A stretch of DNA of 64,000 nt from Pseudothauera rhizosphaerae (lineage in GTDB: Bacteria; Pseudomonadota; Gammaproteobacteria; Burkholderiales; Rhodocyclaceae): the NCBI RefSeq assembly GCF_004801305.1, contig NZ_SSOD01000008.1:178003-242002 (forward strand), read 5' to 3'. Numbering within the stretch: the stretch's first letter is position 1; every line of letters starts with the position of its first letter. A program made the position numbers and the translations under genes. This document shows positions 30,477-39,832 of this stretch, in pieces. The notes under the pieces are model-generated. The model was not told the origin of the DNA. It saw only the letters and a program-made list of their open reading frames with translations, and did no database searches.

Positions 30477-30521
30477 GGCCCGCGCCCGTGCGGCGGGTTT
30501 GCGCGGCATCTGTCGGTGGTC

Positions 30522-30537
30522 TTAGGAATATTCCTAA
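30522..30537. promoter_or_regulatory. Perfect 16-bp palindrome upstream of nosZ
   Basis: TTAGGAATATTCCTAA is a perfect inverted repeat (TTAGGAA, two-base centre TA, TTCCTAA), centred about 161 bases before the nosZ start. A closely related element precedes the sensor kinase operon. Probable binding site of the NarL-type regulator encoded just upstream. Confidence 0.65.
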
Positions 30538-30690
30538 CCGGCCTCTCCCCGATTCTCATCGTACATATCAGGATTCGTCACCTGTCGGCGGCCCGACCCC
30601 CAGCGCAGAATGGCGCCGAGATTGCCGCACGAGCGTTTTGCGAGTGCGGTGGTCGGGAAGAGAAGCGATCTTCTTTCTAGGGGAGAATCA

Positions 30691-32979
30691 ATGATGAAAA
30701 GCCTGACAGTCAAGGCAACGGCAACGTTGCTGGCGACAGTAATAGGGACAGGCGCGGCATGGTCCGCGGAGTCCCTGCAGGACGTGATGAAGCGCCGGGG
30801 ATTGAGCCAGCAGGACATCATGGCTGCGGCCAAGACCTACGTGCCCACCGGCAAGCGCGACGAATTCCTCGCCTTCAGCTCCGGCGGCCAGTCGGGGCAG
30901 ATCCTGGTGTACGGCATTCCCTCGATGCGCATCCTCAAGTACATCGGGGTATTCACGCCCGAGCCCTGGCAGGGCTACGGGTACGACGAGGAATCCAAGG
31001 CGGTCCTCAAGGGGGGCTGGATCGACGGCAAGGAGATCACCTGGGGCGACACCCACCACCCCGCGATCTCCGAAACCCAGGGCCAGTACGACGGCCAGTT
31101 CCTGTTCATCAACGACAAGGCCAACCCGCGCCTGGCGGTGGTGGACCTGCGCGACTTCGAGACCAAGCAGATCGTGGTCAACCCGATCTACAAGTCGGAG
31201 CACGGCGGCGCCTTCGTCACGCCCGATACCGAGTACGTCATCGAAGCCGCCCAGTACGCCGCGCCGCTGGAGAACAAGAAGTTCTATCCGCTCGAGGAGT
31301 TCAACGAGAAGTACCGCGGCGGGGTGACCTACTGGAAGTTCGACCGCCAGGCCGGGCGCATCGACCCGTCGAAATCCTTCTCCCTCGAACTGCCGCCGTA
31401 CTCGCAGGATCTGTCGGATGCCGGCAAGGGGCCGTCGGACGGCTGGTCGTTCACCAACTCCTTCTGCTCCGAGCGCTACGTGGGCGGCATCGAGAAGGGT
31501 CGTCCGCCGTATGAGGCCGGCTGCTCCGCCAAGGACACCGACTACCTGCACGTCATCAACTGGAAGAAGGCGGCGGAACTCGTCGCCCAGGGCAAGGCGA
31601 AGAAGATCAACGGCCACGACGTGCTGATGATGGACACCGCGGTCAAGGAGGGCGTGCTCTTCCTGATCCCCGAGCCGAAGTCGCCGCACGGCGTCGACGT
31701 CACGCCCGACGGCCAGTTCATCATCGTCTCCGGCAAGCTCGACACCCACGTGTCCGTGTATTCCTTCGACAAGATCCAGGCGGCGATCAAGGCCGGCAAG
31801 TTCGAATCCAAGGACCCGTACGGCATCCCGGTGATCGGCATGAAGGAGACGCTGCACACCCAGGTCCAGCTCGGCCTCGGCCCGCTGCACACGCAGTTCG
31901 ATGCCAAGAAGTGTGTGGCCTACACCTCGCTCTACGTGGATTCCCAGGTCGCCAAGTGGGACTTCTGCGAAGGCAAGGTGCTCGACAAGATCTCCGTGCA
32001 CTACAACATCGGCCACCTGATGACGATGGAGGGCGATTCGGTCGATCCCAAGGGCCGCTACCTGGTGGCGCTGAACAAGCTGTCCATCGACCGCTTCAAC
32101 CCGGTCGGGCCGCTGCATCCGCAGAACCACCAGCTCATCGACATCGCCAACGACAAGATGCAGCTCCTCTACGACATGCCGCTGCCCCTGGGCGAGCCGC
32201 ACTACGTCGTGGCCATCGAGGCCGCCAAGCTCAAGCCGGGCGTGCGCTACAAGGTCGGCACCAACAGCCGTACCGACGAGCCGCATCCGGGCAAGGTGCG
32301 GGCCGGCGAGGAACGCGTCGAGCGCGACGGCAACAAGTTGAAGGTGTACGGCACGCTGATCCGCTCCCACATCACGCCCGAGACCATCGAGGCCGAGGTC
32401 GGAGACGAGGTGACGATCTTCCTGACCAACCTGGAACGTGCCCAGGACGAGACCCACGGCTTCACCGTCTCGACCTACAACGTGCACGCCTCGATCGAGC
32501 CGGGCAAGACCGTGTCGGTGAAGTTCAAGGCGGACAAGGAAGGCGTCTATCCCTACTACTGCACCGAGTTCTGCTCCGCGCTGCACCTGGAGATGCAGGG
32601 CTACCTGCTGGTCAAGCCGAAGGGCTGGAAGGCGACCACCAAGGAAATCGCCAAGGCGGCCTATACCGAGACCGACTACCGGGCGACCCTGAAGAAGGTG
32701 GTCGACACCCAGGCGGTGATCGACTCGGTGGTGGGATTCATCACCAGCACCAACTACAAGGACTTCCCGGACGTGGTGAACATGGTGGAGGACGCGACCG
32801 ACCAGCTCAACAAGGCCAACGACGCCAAGGCACGCCACGAGGCCGCCGCTGCCAAGCAGGACTGGGAGCAGGCCAATCTGTGGGCCGAGCAGGTCTGGCA
32901 GTACCAGGTGAAGGCGGCCGACATCGGCATCCGCGCCAAGACCTACCTGGAGCAGAACGGCGCCAAGAAGATCAAGTGA
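30691..32979 (+). CDS. nosZ: Nitrous oxide reductase, clade II type
   Basis: 762-residue periplasmic multicopper enzyme that reduces N2O to N2. The N-terminus (MMKSLTVKATATLLATVIGTG) is a Sec-type signal peptide without twin arginines, which marks clade II (atypical) NosZ; clade I enzymes use Tat. The N-terminal beta-propeller carries the CuZ histidines (for example LDTHVSVYS), and the C-terminal cupredoxin has the CuA ligands C624, C628, H632 and M635 in CTEFCSALHLEM. Unlike epsilonproteobacterial NosZ it has no C-terminal haem c motif; instead a helical tail of about 100 residues follows. GGGAG lies before the start. First gene of the nos operon. Confidence 0.97.
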   Translation: MMKSLTVKATATLLATVIGTGAAWSAESLQDVMKRRGLSQQDIMAAAKTYVPTGKRDEFLAFSSGGQSGQILVYGIPSMRILKYIGVFTPEPWQGYGYDEESKAVLKGGWIDGKEITWGDTHHPAISETQGQYDGQFLFINDKANPRLAVVDLRDFETKQIVVNPIYKSEHGGAFVTPDTEYVIEAAQYAAPLENKKFYPLEEFNEKYRGGVTYWKFDRQAGRIDPSKSFSLELPPYSQDLSDAGKGPSDGWSFTNSFCSERYVGGIEKGRPPYEAGCSAKDTDYLHVINWKKAAELVAQGKAKKINGHDVLMMDTAVKEGVLFLIPEPKSPHGVDVTPDGQFIIVSGKLDTHVSVYSFDKIQAAIKAGKFESKDPYGIPVIGMKETLHTQVQLGLGPLHTQFDAKKCVAYTSLYVDSQVAKWDFCEGKVLDKISVHYNIGHLMTMEGDSVDPKGRYLVALNKLSIDRFNPVGPLHPQNHQLIDIANDKMQLLYDMPLPLGEPHYVVAIEAAKLKPGVRYKVGTNSRTDEPHPGKVRAGEERVERDGNKLKVYGTLIRSHITPETIEAEVGDEVTIFLTNLERAQDETHGFTVSTYNVHASIEPGKTVSVKFKADKEGVYPYYCTEFCSALHLEMQGYLLVKPKGWKATTKEIAKAAYTETDYRATLKKVVDTQAVIDSVVGFITSTNYKDFPDVVNMVEDATDQLNKANDAKARHEAAAAKQDWEQANLWAEQVWQYQVKAADIGIRAKTYLEQNGAKKIK

Positions 32980-33045
32980 TGATCGTGTAACGTCCGCCGG
33001 CGGGGCGCTCAGCGCCCTGCCGGCCCCCCACAGGCAAGGAAAATC

Positions 33046-33354
33046 ATGAAACGACTGGTCATACTCGCGCTCGGCTCGCTCGTCCTCCCGGCGGCCGTCG
33101 CCGCGCCCGACGGCGCCGCGCTCTACACCGAGAAGACGTGCGCCGCCTGTCATGGCCCGAAAGGCGACAAGCCCCTGCTGCCCGTCTATCCGAAGATCGC
33201 GGGGCAGAACGCCGCCTACGCGGAACAGCAGATGAAGGACATCAAGAGCGGCGCCCGCAACAACGGGCAGACCGCGGCGATGAAGGGCGTCATGCACCTC
33301 GTCAATGACGAGGAGATCAAGGTGCTCGCCGCCTATCTGGAAAGCCTGAAGTGA
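33046..33354 (+). CDS. Monohaem cytochrome c (NosC-like)
   Basis: 102 residues: signal peptide (cleaved near VAAP), haem motif CAACH at 32-36, and a distal Met in the MKGVMHLV stretch. Class I cytochrome c of the size of cytochrome c553. Its place between nosZ and a dihaem cytochrome matches the NosC1/NosC2 pair of clade II clusters, which carries electrons from the quinol side to NosZ. Confidence 0.88.
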   Translation: MKRLVILALGSLVLPAAVAAPDGAALYTEKTCAACHGPKGDKPLLPVYPKIAGQNAAYAEQQMKDIKSGARNNGQTAAMKGVMHLVNDEEIKVLAAYLESLK

Positions 33355-33442
33355 ATCGTCCGGCAGTGCCGGAAGCAGCGGAGGAGGCCGGCCCGGCGGC
33401 CGGATGCCATCCCCGACATACGAATGGGAAGAGGAGTTCGAA

Positions 33443-34165
33443 ATGAAAGCGTCTGTCTTGTTGATCGCCCTGATGAGCGCCGGCATCGCACTGGCCGGCC
33501 CTCCGGCACCCAAGAAGGAAGGCATCGAGAGCCAGGGCTACACCTGGAACGCCCAGGAGGGCGAAAAGATCGAGGCGCTCAGGCTCAAGGGCGACAAGGT
33601 CGCCGGCGAGGAAGCCTACGAGGTGTGCGGTGCCTGTCATCTTCCCTCCGGGGCGGGGCGTCCCGACGGTACCTTCCCGCAACTGGCGGGCCAGCACACC
33701 ACGGTGCTGATCAAGCAAATGGCGGACATCCGCGCCGGCCTGCGCGACAATCCGACCATGTATCCCTTCGCAGTGACCCTCACCGACCCGCAGGAACTCG
33801 CCGACGTCTCCGCCTACATCGAGGGCCTGTGCATCCCGCCCGACCACGGCAAGTACGAGGGCGCCGATGCGGCCATCCAGGTCGCCAAGGGCAAGGAGCT
33901 CTACGAGAAGCAATGCCTGGAATGCCACGGCAAGAACGGCGAGGGCGACAAGGCGAAGTTCTACCCGGTGATCGCCGGCCAGCACTACAAGTACCTGCTG
34001 CGCCAGATGACCGAGATCCGCGACGGCCACCGCCGCAACGCCAACCCCGACATGGTGAAGGTCATCAAGCCCTATACCGACGACCAACTGGTGGCCATTT
34101 CGGCCTACCAGGCGAGCCTGAAGATGCCGGGCGCGATGTGTCCGCCCAAGGCCGCCGCCAAGTAG
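33443..34165 (+). CDS. Dihaem cytochrome c (NosC-like)
   Basis: 240 residues with a signal peptide ending at ALAGP and two c-type haem sites: CGACH at 62-66 and CLECH at 158-162, each in a cytochrome-c4-like half with its own Met ligand. AGGAG-like sequence precedes the ATG at 33443. Together with the monohaem cytochrome it probably forms the periplasmic electron wire to NosZ. Confidence 0.88.
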   Translation: MKASVLLIALMSAGIALAGPPAPKKEGIESQGYTWNAQEGEKIEALRLKGDKVAGEEAYEVCGACHLPSGAGRPDGTFPQLAGQHTTVLIKQMADIRAGLRDNPTMYPFAVTLTDPQELADVSAYIEGLCIPPDHGKYEGADAAIQVAKGKELYEKQCLECHGKNGEGDKAKFYPVIAGQHYKYLLRQMTEIRDGHRRNANPDMVKVIKPYTDDQLVAISAYQASLKMPGAMCPPKAAAK

Positions 34166-34247
34166 CGGAACGGTTCGCAACACCCCGCCCGCCCCCGGGC
34201 GGGGCCCTCCCCGGGCATCGGACCCCACATTTCTGAGAGAGCAGCAG

Positions 34248-35225
34248 ATGGAAAAGCAGAACAAGATCGTCGGCGGGCTCGCCCTGATCGCCCTGATCGC
34301 ATTGGTCGCCGCCTACTTTTCCCCGATCTGGTGGGTGTCGCTCACCGCGCCCAACTACCCCGAGGACGCCTTCCCCGACGGCATCCGCATCCACTTCCAC
34401 TTCGACGGCGTCTACAACGGCTGCCGGGCGGCCGGCAAGGACACGCGCATGGCCGGCGAGATCATCCAGAAGGATCTCTCCCACGAGGACGAGCGCTGGA
34501 ACCCCATCCTCGACGCGCAGAAGAACGTGGACCAGGGGGCGGAAGGGCTGGACTGCGTGCATGAGATGAACACCATCAACCACTACGTGGGCATGTTCCC
34601 CATCGCCACCGGCGCGCCCGTGGAGAAACCGCTCGCCAAGTTCTTCTTCGGCTTCTTCGCCACCATGATCGTGGCCTTCGCACTGCCGACGAAGCGCGCC
34701 CGGCTGGCGACGCTCGCCGCCGGCTTCACCGCGGTGGCGGCGTGGATGCTCGTGGACCAGTTCGCCCTGGGGAGGCTCGACACCCACGTGCAGGCGTACA
34801 TGCAGGAAACCGGCACCTTCTTCAAGGAACCCGAGCGCATCCAGGCCTGGGGCGACAACGTGCGGCTGATCACGCAGATCGTGATCTTCGGCCTGATCGC
34901 CGTCATGGGCGTGGTCGTCGCCGGCACGGCAAAGCTGCGTCGCTTCCAATTGCTGCTGGCCCTGGTGCCGGCGCTGCTGCCCTTCTTCTTCCTCGTTACC
35001 TACGCCGCCTGGCTGTGGTTCTTCGGCCACAACCTGCACCCCTGGGGCGCCTTTACGGTGAAGCCCTTCATGCCCACGGTGTTCGGCGAGGGCAAGGTGG
35101 CGCAGTTCTCCACCTACTCCTACCCGTACTGGGGCTACGCGCTGCTCATGCTGATCTTCGTGAGCCTCGGGCTGGCGCTGCTGATCCGCCGCAAACAGTT
35201 GCGCGAGCACCCGGAGATGGAGTGA
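34248..35225 (+). CDS. NosB-like inner-membrane protein
   Basis: 325 residues with five or so transmembrane helices: one at about 9-29, then a periplasmic segment of about 100 residues (AGKDTRMAGEII, CVHEMNTINHYVGMF) and four more helices towards the C-terminus. The position between the cytochromes and nosD and the overall layout agree with NosB of clade II nos clusters, a protein of unknown biochemical role needed for N2O respiration in Wolinella. Many His and Met residues face the periplasmic side. Confidence 0.75.
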   Translation: MEKQNKIVGGLALIALIALVAAYFSPIWWVSLTAPNYPEDAFPDGIRIHFHFDGVYNGCRAAGKDTRMAGEIIQKDLSHEDERWNPILDAQKNVDQGAEGLDCVHEMNTINHYVGMFPIATGAPVEKPLAKFFFGFFATMIVAFALPTKRARLATLAAGFTAVAAWMLVDQFALGRLDTHVQAYMQETGTFFKEPERIQAWGDNVRLITQIVIFGLIAVMGVVVAGTAKLRRFQLLLALVPALLPFFFLVTYAAWLWFFGHNLHPWGAFTVKPFMPTVFGEGKVAQFSTYSYPYWGYALLMLIFVSLGLALLIRRKQLREHPEME

Positions 35226-35229
35226 AGCC

Positions 35230-36591
35230 GTGTCCGCGCCACTGTCCACGCGCCTTCGCACCGGGCTCGCCGTCGTGCTCGCCCTCGTTTGTTCGCAGGG
35301 CGGCGCCGAGCAGGCGGTGCTGGGGGCCGGCGCCGACTTGAGCAACGCGCCGCGGGTCACCATCGACCGCCCGAAACCCGTCTTCATGCTGATCGAGCGC
35401 GATCCGCGCGTCCACGGCCTGAAGCCCTTCCAGGACCTCGTCGATGCCGCCGCCCCGGGCTCGGTGCTGCGTCCGCCGCCCGGCACCTACGCCGGCCCGG
35501 TGGTCATCGGCAAGCCGCTGGTCATCGACGGCGGCGGCGCGGTCACCATCGATGCCGGGGACAGGGGCACGGTGATGTCGCTCAACGCCGACGACTCGGT
35601 GGTGCGCGGTCTGCGGCTGACCGGTTCCGGCGCCTCCCACGACACCGACGATTCCTGCCTGGACGTGCGCGGCCACCGCAACGTGGTCGAGGACCTGGAA
35701 ATCGACAACTGCCTGTTCGGCATCGACCTCAAGCAGGTGAACAACAGCGTCGTGCGCCGCAACCGCATCCGTTCCAAGGATCTGGACCTGGGCGTGCGCG
35801 GCGACGGCCTGCGCCTGTGGTACAGCCACGACAACCTCATCGAGGCCAACGAGATCGTGGATTCGCGCGACATGGTGGCCTGGTATTCGCACCGCAACGT
35901 CTTCCGCGCCAACGTCGGCCGGCGCAGCCGCTATTCCATCCACTTCATGTTCGCCGACGACAACCTGGTCGAGGGCAACAGCTTCTACGACAACGCCGTG
36001 GGCGTGTATTTCATGTACACCAAGGGCGGCGCGGCGCGCCGCAACCTCATCTCCCACGCCACCGGCGCCACGGGCATGGGCATCGGCTTCAAGGAAGCCT
36101 CCGGGACGCTGATCGAGGACAACGAGATCATCTACTGCGGCATCGGCGTGGGTTCCGATCTCTCGCCCTTCGAGCCGGACACCACCATCGAGCTGCGCGG
36201 CAACCGCTTCGCCTACAACGGCCTGGCCATCCAGTTCAACTCGGAGACGGGCGGCAACAACGTGCGCGACAACGTCTTCGAGGGCAACCTCACCCAGGTG
36301 AGCTACGGCGGGCGCAGCGACAATCCGGAAAAGAACTTCTGGGAAGGCAACTACTGGGACGACTACCAGGGCTTCGACCGCGACCAGGACGGCTACGGCG
36401 ACCAGGAGCACGAGGTGCTCGCCTATGCCGACCGGATCTGGATGGAATTCCCCACCGCGCGCTTCTTCCGCAGTTCGCCGGTGCTGGAACTGCTCGACTT
36501 TCTGGAGCGGCTCGCGCCGTTTTCTTTCCCCGACCTCATTCTGCGCGACGAGAAACCGCGCTTCGCCAAACCCCGGAGGGTGGCCCCATGA
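35230..36591 (+). CDS. nosD: Copper-maturation protein NosD
   Basis: 453-residue periplasmic right-handed beta-helix protein (repeats such as NLIEANEIVDS, NLVEGNSFYDN, TLIEDNEIIYC) that works with the ABC transporter NosFY to assemble the CuZ site of NosZ. Signal peptide at the N-terminus. The GTG at 35230, four bases after the NosB-like stop, is the start. A weakly charged C-terminal tail follows the FLERLAPF block, which is also present in the second NosD at 47104-48312. Confidence 0.94.
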   Translation: MSAPLSTRLRTGLAVVLALVCSQGGAEQAVLGAGADLSNAPRVTIDRPKPVFMLIERDPRVHGLKPFQDLVDAAAPGSVLRPPPGTYAGPVVIGKPLVIDGGGAVTIDAGDRGTVMSLNADDSVVRGLRLTGSGASHDTDDSCLDVRGHRNVVEDLEIDNCLFGIDLKQVNNSVVRRNRIRSKDLDLGVRGDGLRLWYSHDNLIEANEIVDSRDMVAWYSHRNVFRANVGRRSRYSIHFMFADDNLVEGNSFYDNAVGVYFMYTKGGAARRNLISHATGATGMGIGFKEASGTLIEDNEIIYCGIGVGSDLSPFEPDTTIELRGNRFAYNGLAIQFNSETGGNNVRDNVFEGNLTQVSYGGRSDNPEKNFWEGNYWDDYQGFDRDQDGYGDQEHEVLAYADRIWMEFPTARFFRSSPVLELLDFLERLAPFSFPDLILRDEKPRFAKPRRVAP

Positions 36592-37448
36592 GCACTCCCG
36601 ACACCCCCAACGTCAAGACCCCACCACCCGTCTCGCCGGAAAGGAAGCGCCGCGCGCGGCGCAAGTTCATCCAGTCGGCGGGGCTCGCCGCCGGCATGAT
36701 CGCCATCTCGCTGCTCGGCTACGTGCCGGTGACCGCGGCCCGCGCCCCCCGGCTGCGCCCGCCGGGGGCGCTGGACGAGGACGATTTCCTCGCCTCCTGC
36801 ATCAAGTGCGGCCAGTGCGTGCAGGTCTGCCCGGTCAGCGCCATCCGGCTCGGCGACCTGGACGACGGCTTCGGCGTGGGCGTGCCCTACATCGCCCCCC
36901 GCGAGCAGGCCTGTGATTTCTCCTGCGATGCGGTGCAGTGCATCCTCGCCTGTCCGACCGGGGCGCTCACCTACAAGAAGCCGGATTTCATGCCGGCGCG
37001 GGAAGGCGCCGAGCTTGCCATGGCGCCGGTGCTGAAGGCCAAGGCGAACGACCCCGAACCCACGCTGAACCTCAAGGAGCGTTTCGGCGTGGCGCGGCTG
37101 GCGCGGCCGGAATCCTGTCTGGCCGTGCAGGGCAAGGGGTTTTCGGGGCAGGCGCGCGGCCCCGCGTTCAAGGGGCGGATGCGCTACATGGAGGTGGACC
37201 GCTGGAAGCCGATCCCGGTGCGCGAGCATCCCTACGAGCGCGACCTGTGCGACCTGTGCGTCACCGAATGCCCCATCGCCGACGCCATCGCCATGGAGCC
37301 CTTCGTCGCCGAGGACGGCAGCCGCCGCTTCCGGCCGGTGGTGCTGGAGCAGTGCGTGGGCTGCGGCGTATGCGAGATGGTGTGCCCGGCCGAGCCGGCG
37401 GCCATCGTCATCGATGCGCAGGCGGTGTGGATGGAGGCCCGGACATGA
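36588..37448 (+). CDS. nosG: Ferredoxin-type quinol dehydrogenase subunit NosG (NapG-like)
   Basis: 286 residues. A twin-arginine leader (ARRKFIQSAGLAAG) leads to four [4Fe-4S] clusters: CIKCGQCVQVCP, CDFSCDAVQCILACP, CDLCVTECP and CVGCGVCEMVCP. In Napgh-type and clade II Nos systems this periplasmic protein takes electrons from menaquinol via the membrane partner NosH. It overlaps nosD by four bases and nosH by four bases. Confidence 0.92.
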   Translation: MSTPDTPNVKTPPPVSPERKRRARRKFIQSAGLAAGMIAISLLGYVPVTAARAPRLRPPGALDEDDFLASCIKCGQCVQVCPVSAIRLGDLDDGFGVGVPYIAPREQACDFSCDAVQCILACPTGALTYKKPDFMPAREGAELAMAPVLKAKANDPEPTLNLKERFGVARLARPESCLAVQGKGFSGQARGPAFKGRMRYMEVDRWKPIPVREHPYERDLCDLCVTECPIADAIAMEPFVAEDGSRRFRPVVLEQCVGCGVCEMVCPAEPAAIVIDAQAVWMEART

Positions 37449-38410
37449 GCCGCTTTGCCGATCTCTTCCTGGGCATGCTGGGGGCCGACTCGAAGAAGCC
37501 GGAGAAGGTTTCCGAGGAAGTGCGCCGCATCATGGTCGTCAAGTACCAGGACAAGGACCGCTACATCAAGGAGAAGCTGCACGCGCGCGCCCACCACAAT
37601 CCCAGCCACAAGTGGCGCAACCGGCGCTGGGCGGTGCTGGCGGCGGTGAACCTGCTGTTCGTGCTGTCCTTCTGGCTCGACATCCAGATCCTCGAAGGCG
37701 CGCTCACCGCGTCGCGCTTCGTGGGCTTCCACCTCATCGACCTCAACTCCGCGCTGCACGTGATGCTCGCCCACAAGCACATCATCGTGAACCTCTTCAT
37801 CGGCACCTTCACCGTGTTCCTGCTGTGGGTGCTGATGGGCGGGCGCAGCTTCTGCTCCTGGGTGTGCCCCTACCATCTGGTTGCGGAACTCACGGAGAAG
37901 ATCCACCTCGCGCTGGCCAAGCGCAAGCTGGTCACCGACCACGAGTTCCACCGCGGCACGCGCACGGTGTTCTGGGTGCTGTTCGCGCTGATGTCCTTCA
38001 TCACCGGCTACACCGTGTTCGAGACCCTGTCGCCCACCGGTATCCTGTCGCGGGCGCTGATCTACGGGCCCGGGCTGGCCCTGGGCTGGGTGTTCCTGCT
38101 GCTGCTGTTCGAAGTGTTCTGGTCGCGCCGCGCCTGGTGCCGCTACGTGTGCCCCATCGGCCTCACCTACGGCGTGGTGGGTTCCCTGTCCCCGCTGCAG
38201 ATCACCTACGGCGTGGAGCAGTGCTTCCATGAAGGCGACTGCCGCAAGGTCTGCCTGGTGCCCCACGTGCTGGACGTGACCATCAAGGGGCGCGCCGCCG
38301 AGGCGCAGATGGGGCTCGGCCCGGACTGCACGCGTTGCGGCCTGTGCGTGGACGCCTGTCCCACCGGCGCGCTGCGCTACGAGATCAAGGGCCTGTCGCA
38401 ACTGCTTTGA
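37445..38410 (+). CDS. nosH: Membrane ferredoxin-type quinol dehydrogenase subunit NosH (NapH-like)
   Basis: 321 residues with four to five transmembrane helices, conserved CxxxCP motifs after helices (SWVCPY, RYVCPIG) and two cytoplasmic [4Fe-4S] sites near the C-terminus (CFHEGDCRKVC and CTRCGLCVDACP). NapH-type proteins oxidise menaquinol and pass electrons to NapG/NosG. The N-terminal 65 residues are cytoplasmic and highly charged. Confidence 0.92.
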   Translation: MSRFADLFLGMLGADSKKPEKVSEEVRRIMVVKYQDKDRYIKEKLHARAHHNPSHKWRNRRWAVLAAVNLLFVLSFWLDIQILEGALTASRFVGFHLIDLNSALHVMLAHKHIIVNLFIGTFTVFLLWVLMGGRSFCSWVCPYHLVAELTEKIHLALAKRKLVTDHEFHRGTRTVFWVLFALMSFITGYTVFETLSPTGILSRALIYGPGLALGWVFLLLLFEVFWSRRAWCRYVCPIGLTYGVVGSLSPLQITYGVEQCFHEGDCRKVCLVPHVLDVTIKGRAAEAQMGLGPDCTRCGLCVDACPTGALRYEIKGLSQLL

Positions 38411-38443
38411 CCCGGATCGTTTCCCGTTCCCACCCAACTCTCC

Positions 38444-39307
38444 ATGATCGACGCCATGATCCTCCTCCAAAACCTGGCCAAGACCTTCCGCCGCGCGCGC
38501 GTGCTGAACGGCATCGACCTCGCCGTCGGCCTGGGCGAGCGCGTCGCGCTGATCGGCTCCAACGGTGCCGGCAAGACCACACTGATCCGCTGCCTGCTGG
38601 GTGAATACGCCTGCGACGGCACGGTGCGCATCGACGGCCTCGACCCGCGCCGGCAGCGCACCGCGGTGCTCGGCAAGATCGGCTTCGTGCCGCAACTGCC
38701 ACCCCCGCTGCGCATGCCGGTGGGGCAGTTGATCGAGTTCTCCGCCGCCCTGTGCGGCACCGACCCGGCGCGCATCGCCGCCGTCGCCGGCCGGCTCGGG
38801 CTCGACGTGGAGGCCATCCGCACGCGCCAGTTCGTGCGCCTGTCCGGCGGCATGAAGCAGAAGCTGCTCATCGCCATCGCCCTGGGCCGCGACGCCCGCC
38901 TGCTGATCATGGACGAGCCGGCGGCCAACCTGGACCCGGAGGCGCGCAAGATCTTCTTCGATCTCCTCGCCCAGCGCCTGGAGGACGCCACCATGATCAT
39001 CTCCAGCCACCGCCTGGACGAGGTGTCCTCCCTGGTCAACCGCGTGGTGGAGATGGACATGGGCCGCGTGGTGCTCGACGACAAGGTGGCCGAGGACGTC
39101 GCGCTCACCGACGTGTTCGCCTGCCGCATCGTGCTCAAGCGCTTCGAACCGGCCTTCGCCAAGGCGCTCGACGGCTGGAACTTCGACGCGGACGCGGAGC
39201 GGCTGGTGTGGCAGGGCGCGGTCGCCGGGCCGGACCGGTTGCGCTTCCTCGGACTCATGTCGCGCTACACCGGCCTGGTGAGCGACCTTTCGCTGATGGA
39301 GGGCTGA
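38444..39307 (+). CDS. nosF: ABC transporter ATPase NosF
   Basis: 287 residues: Walker A GSNGAGKTT near residue 40, signature LSGGMKQK, Walker B LLIMDEPAANLDPE and a C-terminal extension of about 80 residues. It energises the NosFY transporter that, with NosD and NosL, assembles the CuZ site. A second ATG at 38456 (MILLQNL) is an alternative start. Confidence 0.93.
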   Translation: MIDAMILLQNLAKTFRRARVLNGIDLAVGLGERVALIGSNGAGKTTLIRCLLGEYACDGTVRIDGLDPRRQRTAVLGKIGFVPQLPPPLRMPVGQLIEFSAALCGTDPARIAAVAGRLGLDVEAIRTRQFVRLSGGMKQKLLIAIALGRDARLLIMDEPAANLDPEARKIFFDLLAQRLEDATMIISSHRLDEVSSLVNRVVEMDMGRVVLDDKVAEDVALTDVFACRIVLKRFEPAFAKALDGWNFDADAERLVWQGAVAGPDRLRFLGLMSRYTGLVSDLSLMEG

Positions 39308-39310
39308 ACC

Positions 39311-39832
39311 ATGTGCACCCATCATCCGTCATCGGCTTCCGCCGTGCTGCGCCTGCCGCGGCGCGAATTCCTGCTGCGCGCCGGCGCGGCGCCGCTGCTG
39401 CTCGGGCCGCTCGCCGGACTGCTCTCCGGCTGCGGCAAAGGGGACTGGCCCGAGGGCATGGTGCCGATCCGCTGGGACCGCGACACCTGCGTCCGCTGCA
39501 ACATGGTGATCTCCGACCAGCGCTTCGCGGCGGAACTGCGCGGCGGGCCGGCCGGCACCGCGTTCAAGTTCGACGACCTCGGCTGCCTGCTGTTCTGGCT
39601 GCAGGAGGCGGCGGCGAAGCATCCGTGGATGGGCGAGGTGGCCACCCGCATGTGGGTCGCCGACTTCGAAAGCCCGGGCCGCGAACGGATGAACTGGCTC
39701 GACCCGCGCCAGGCCCGCTACGTCGTGCGTACCTCGCCCATGGGCTACAACTTCGCCGCGCTGGCGGCGGCCCAGGCGGACGCCATCGGTTTTGAAGAAA
39801 TGCGGCGGCAAACGCTGGCCAGGGGAAAATAA
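39311..39832 (+). CDS. nosL: Copper-chaperone lipoprotein NosL
   Basis: 173 residues. A twin-arginine-like N-terminus (LPRREFLLRAGAAPLLLG) ends in a lipobox with C41 (LLSGC). The Cu(I) site C60, C63 and M65 (DTCVRCNMVISD) is the NosL motif. It delivers copper to the NosDFY assembly complex on the outside of the inner membrane. It starts three bases after nosF and ends directly before nosY. Confidence 0.93.
   Translation: MCTHHPSSASAVLRLPRREFLLRAGAAPLLLGPLAGLLSGCGKGDWPEGMVPIRWDRDTCVRCNMVISDQRFAAELRGGPAGTAFKFDDLGCLLFWLQEAAAKHPWMGEVATRMWVADFESPGRERMNWLDPRQARYVVRTSPMGYNFAALAAAQADAIGFEEMRRQTLARGK

Noticed and set aside
30477..30690. FNR box for nosZ
   Set aside because: No TTGAT-N4-ATCAA-like sequence in this region; the only strong palindrome is the 7-2-7 element.
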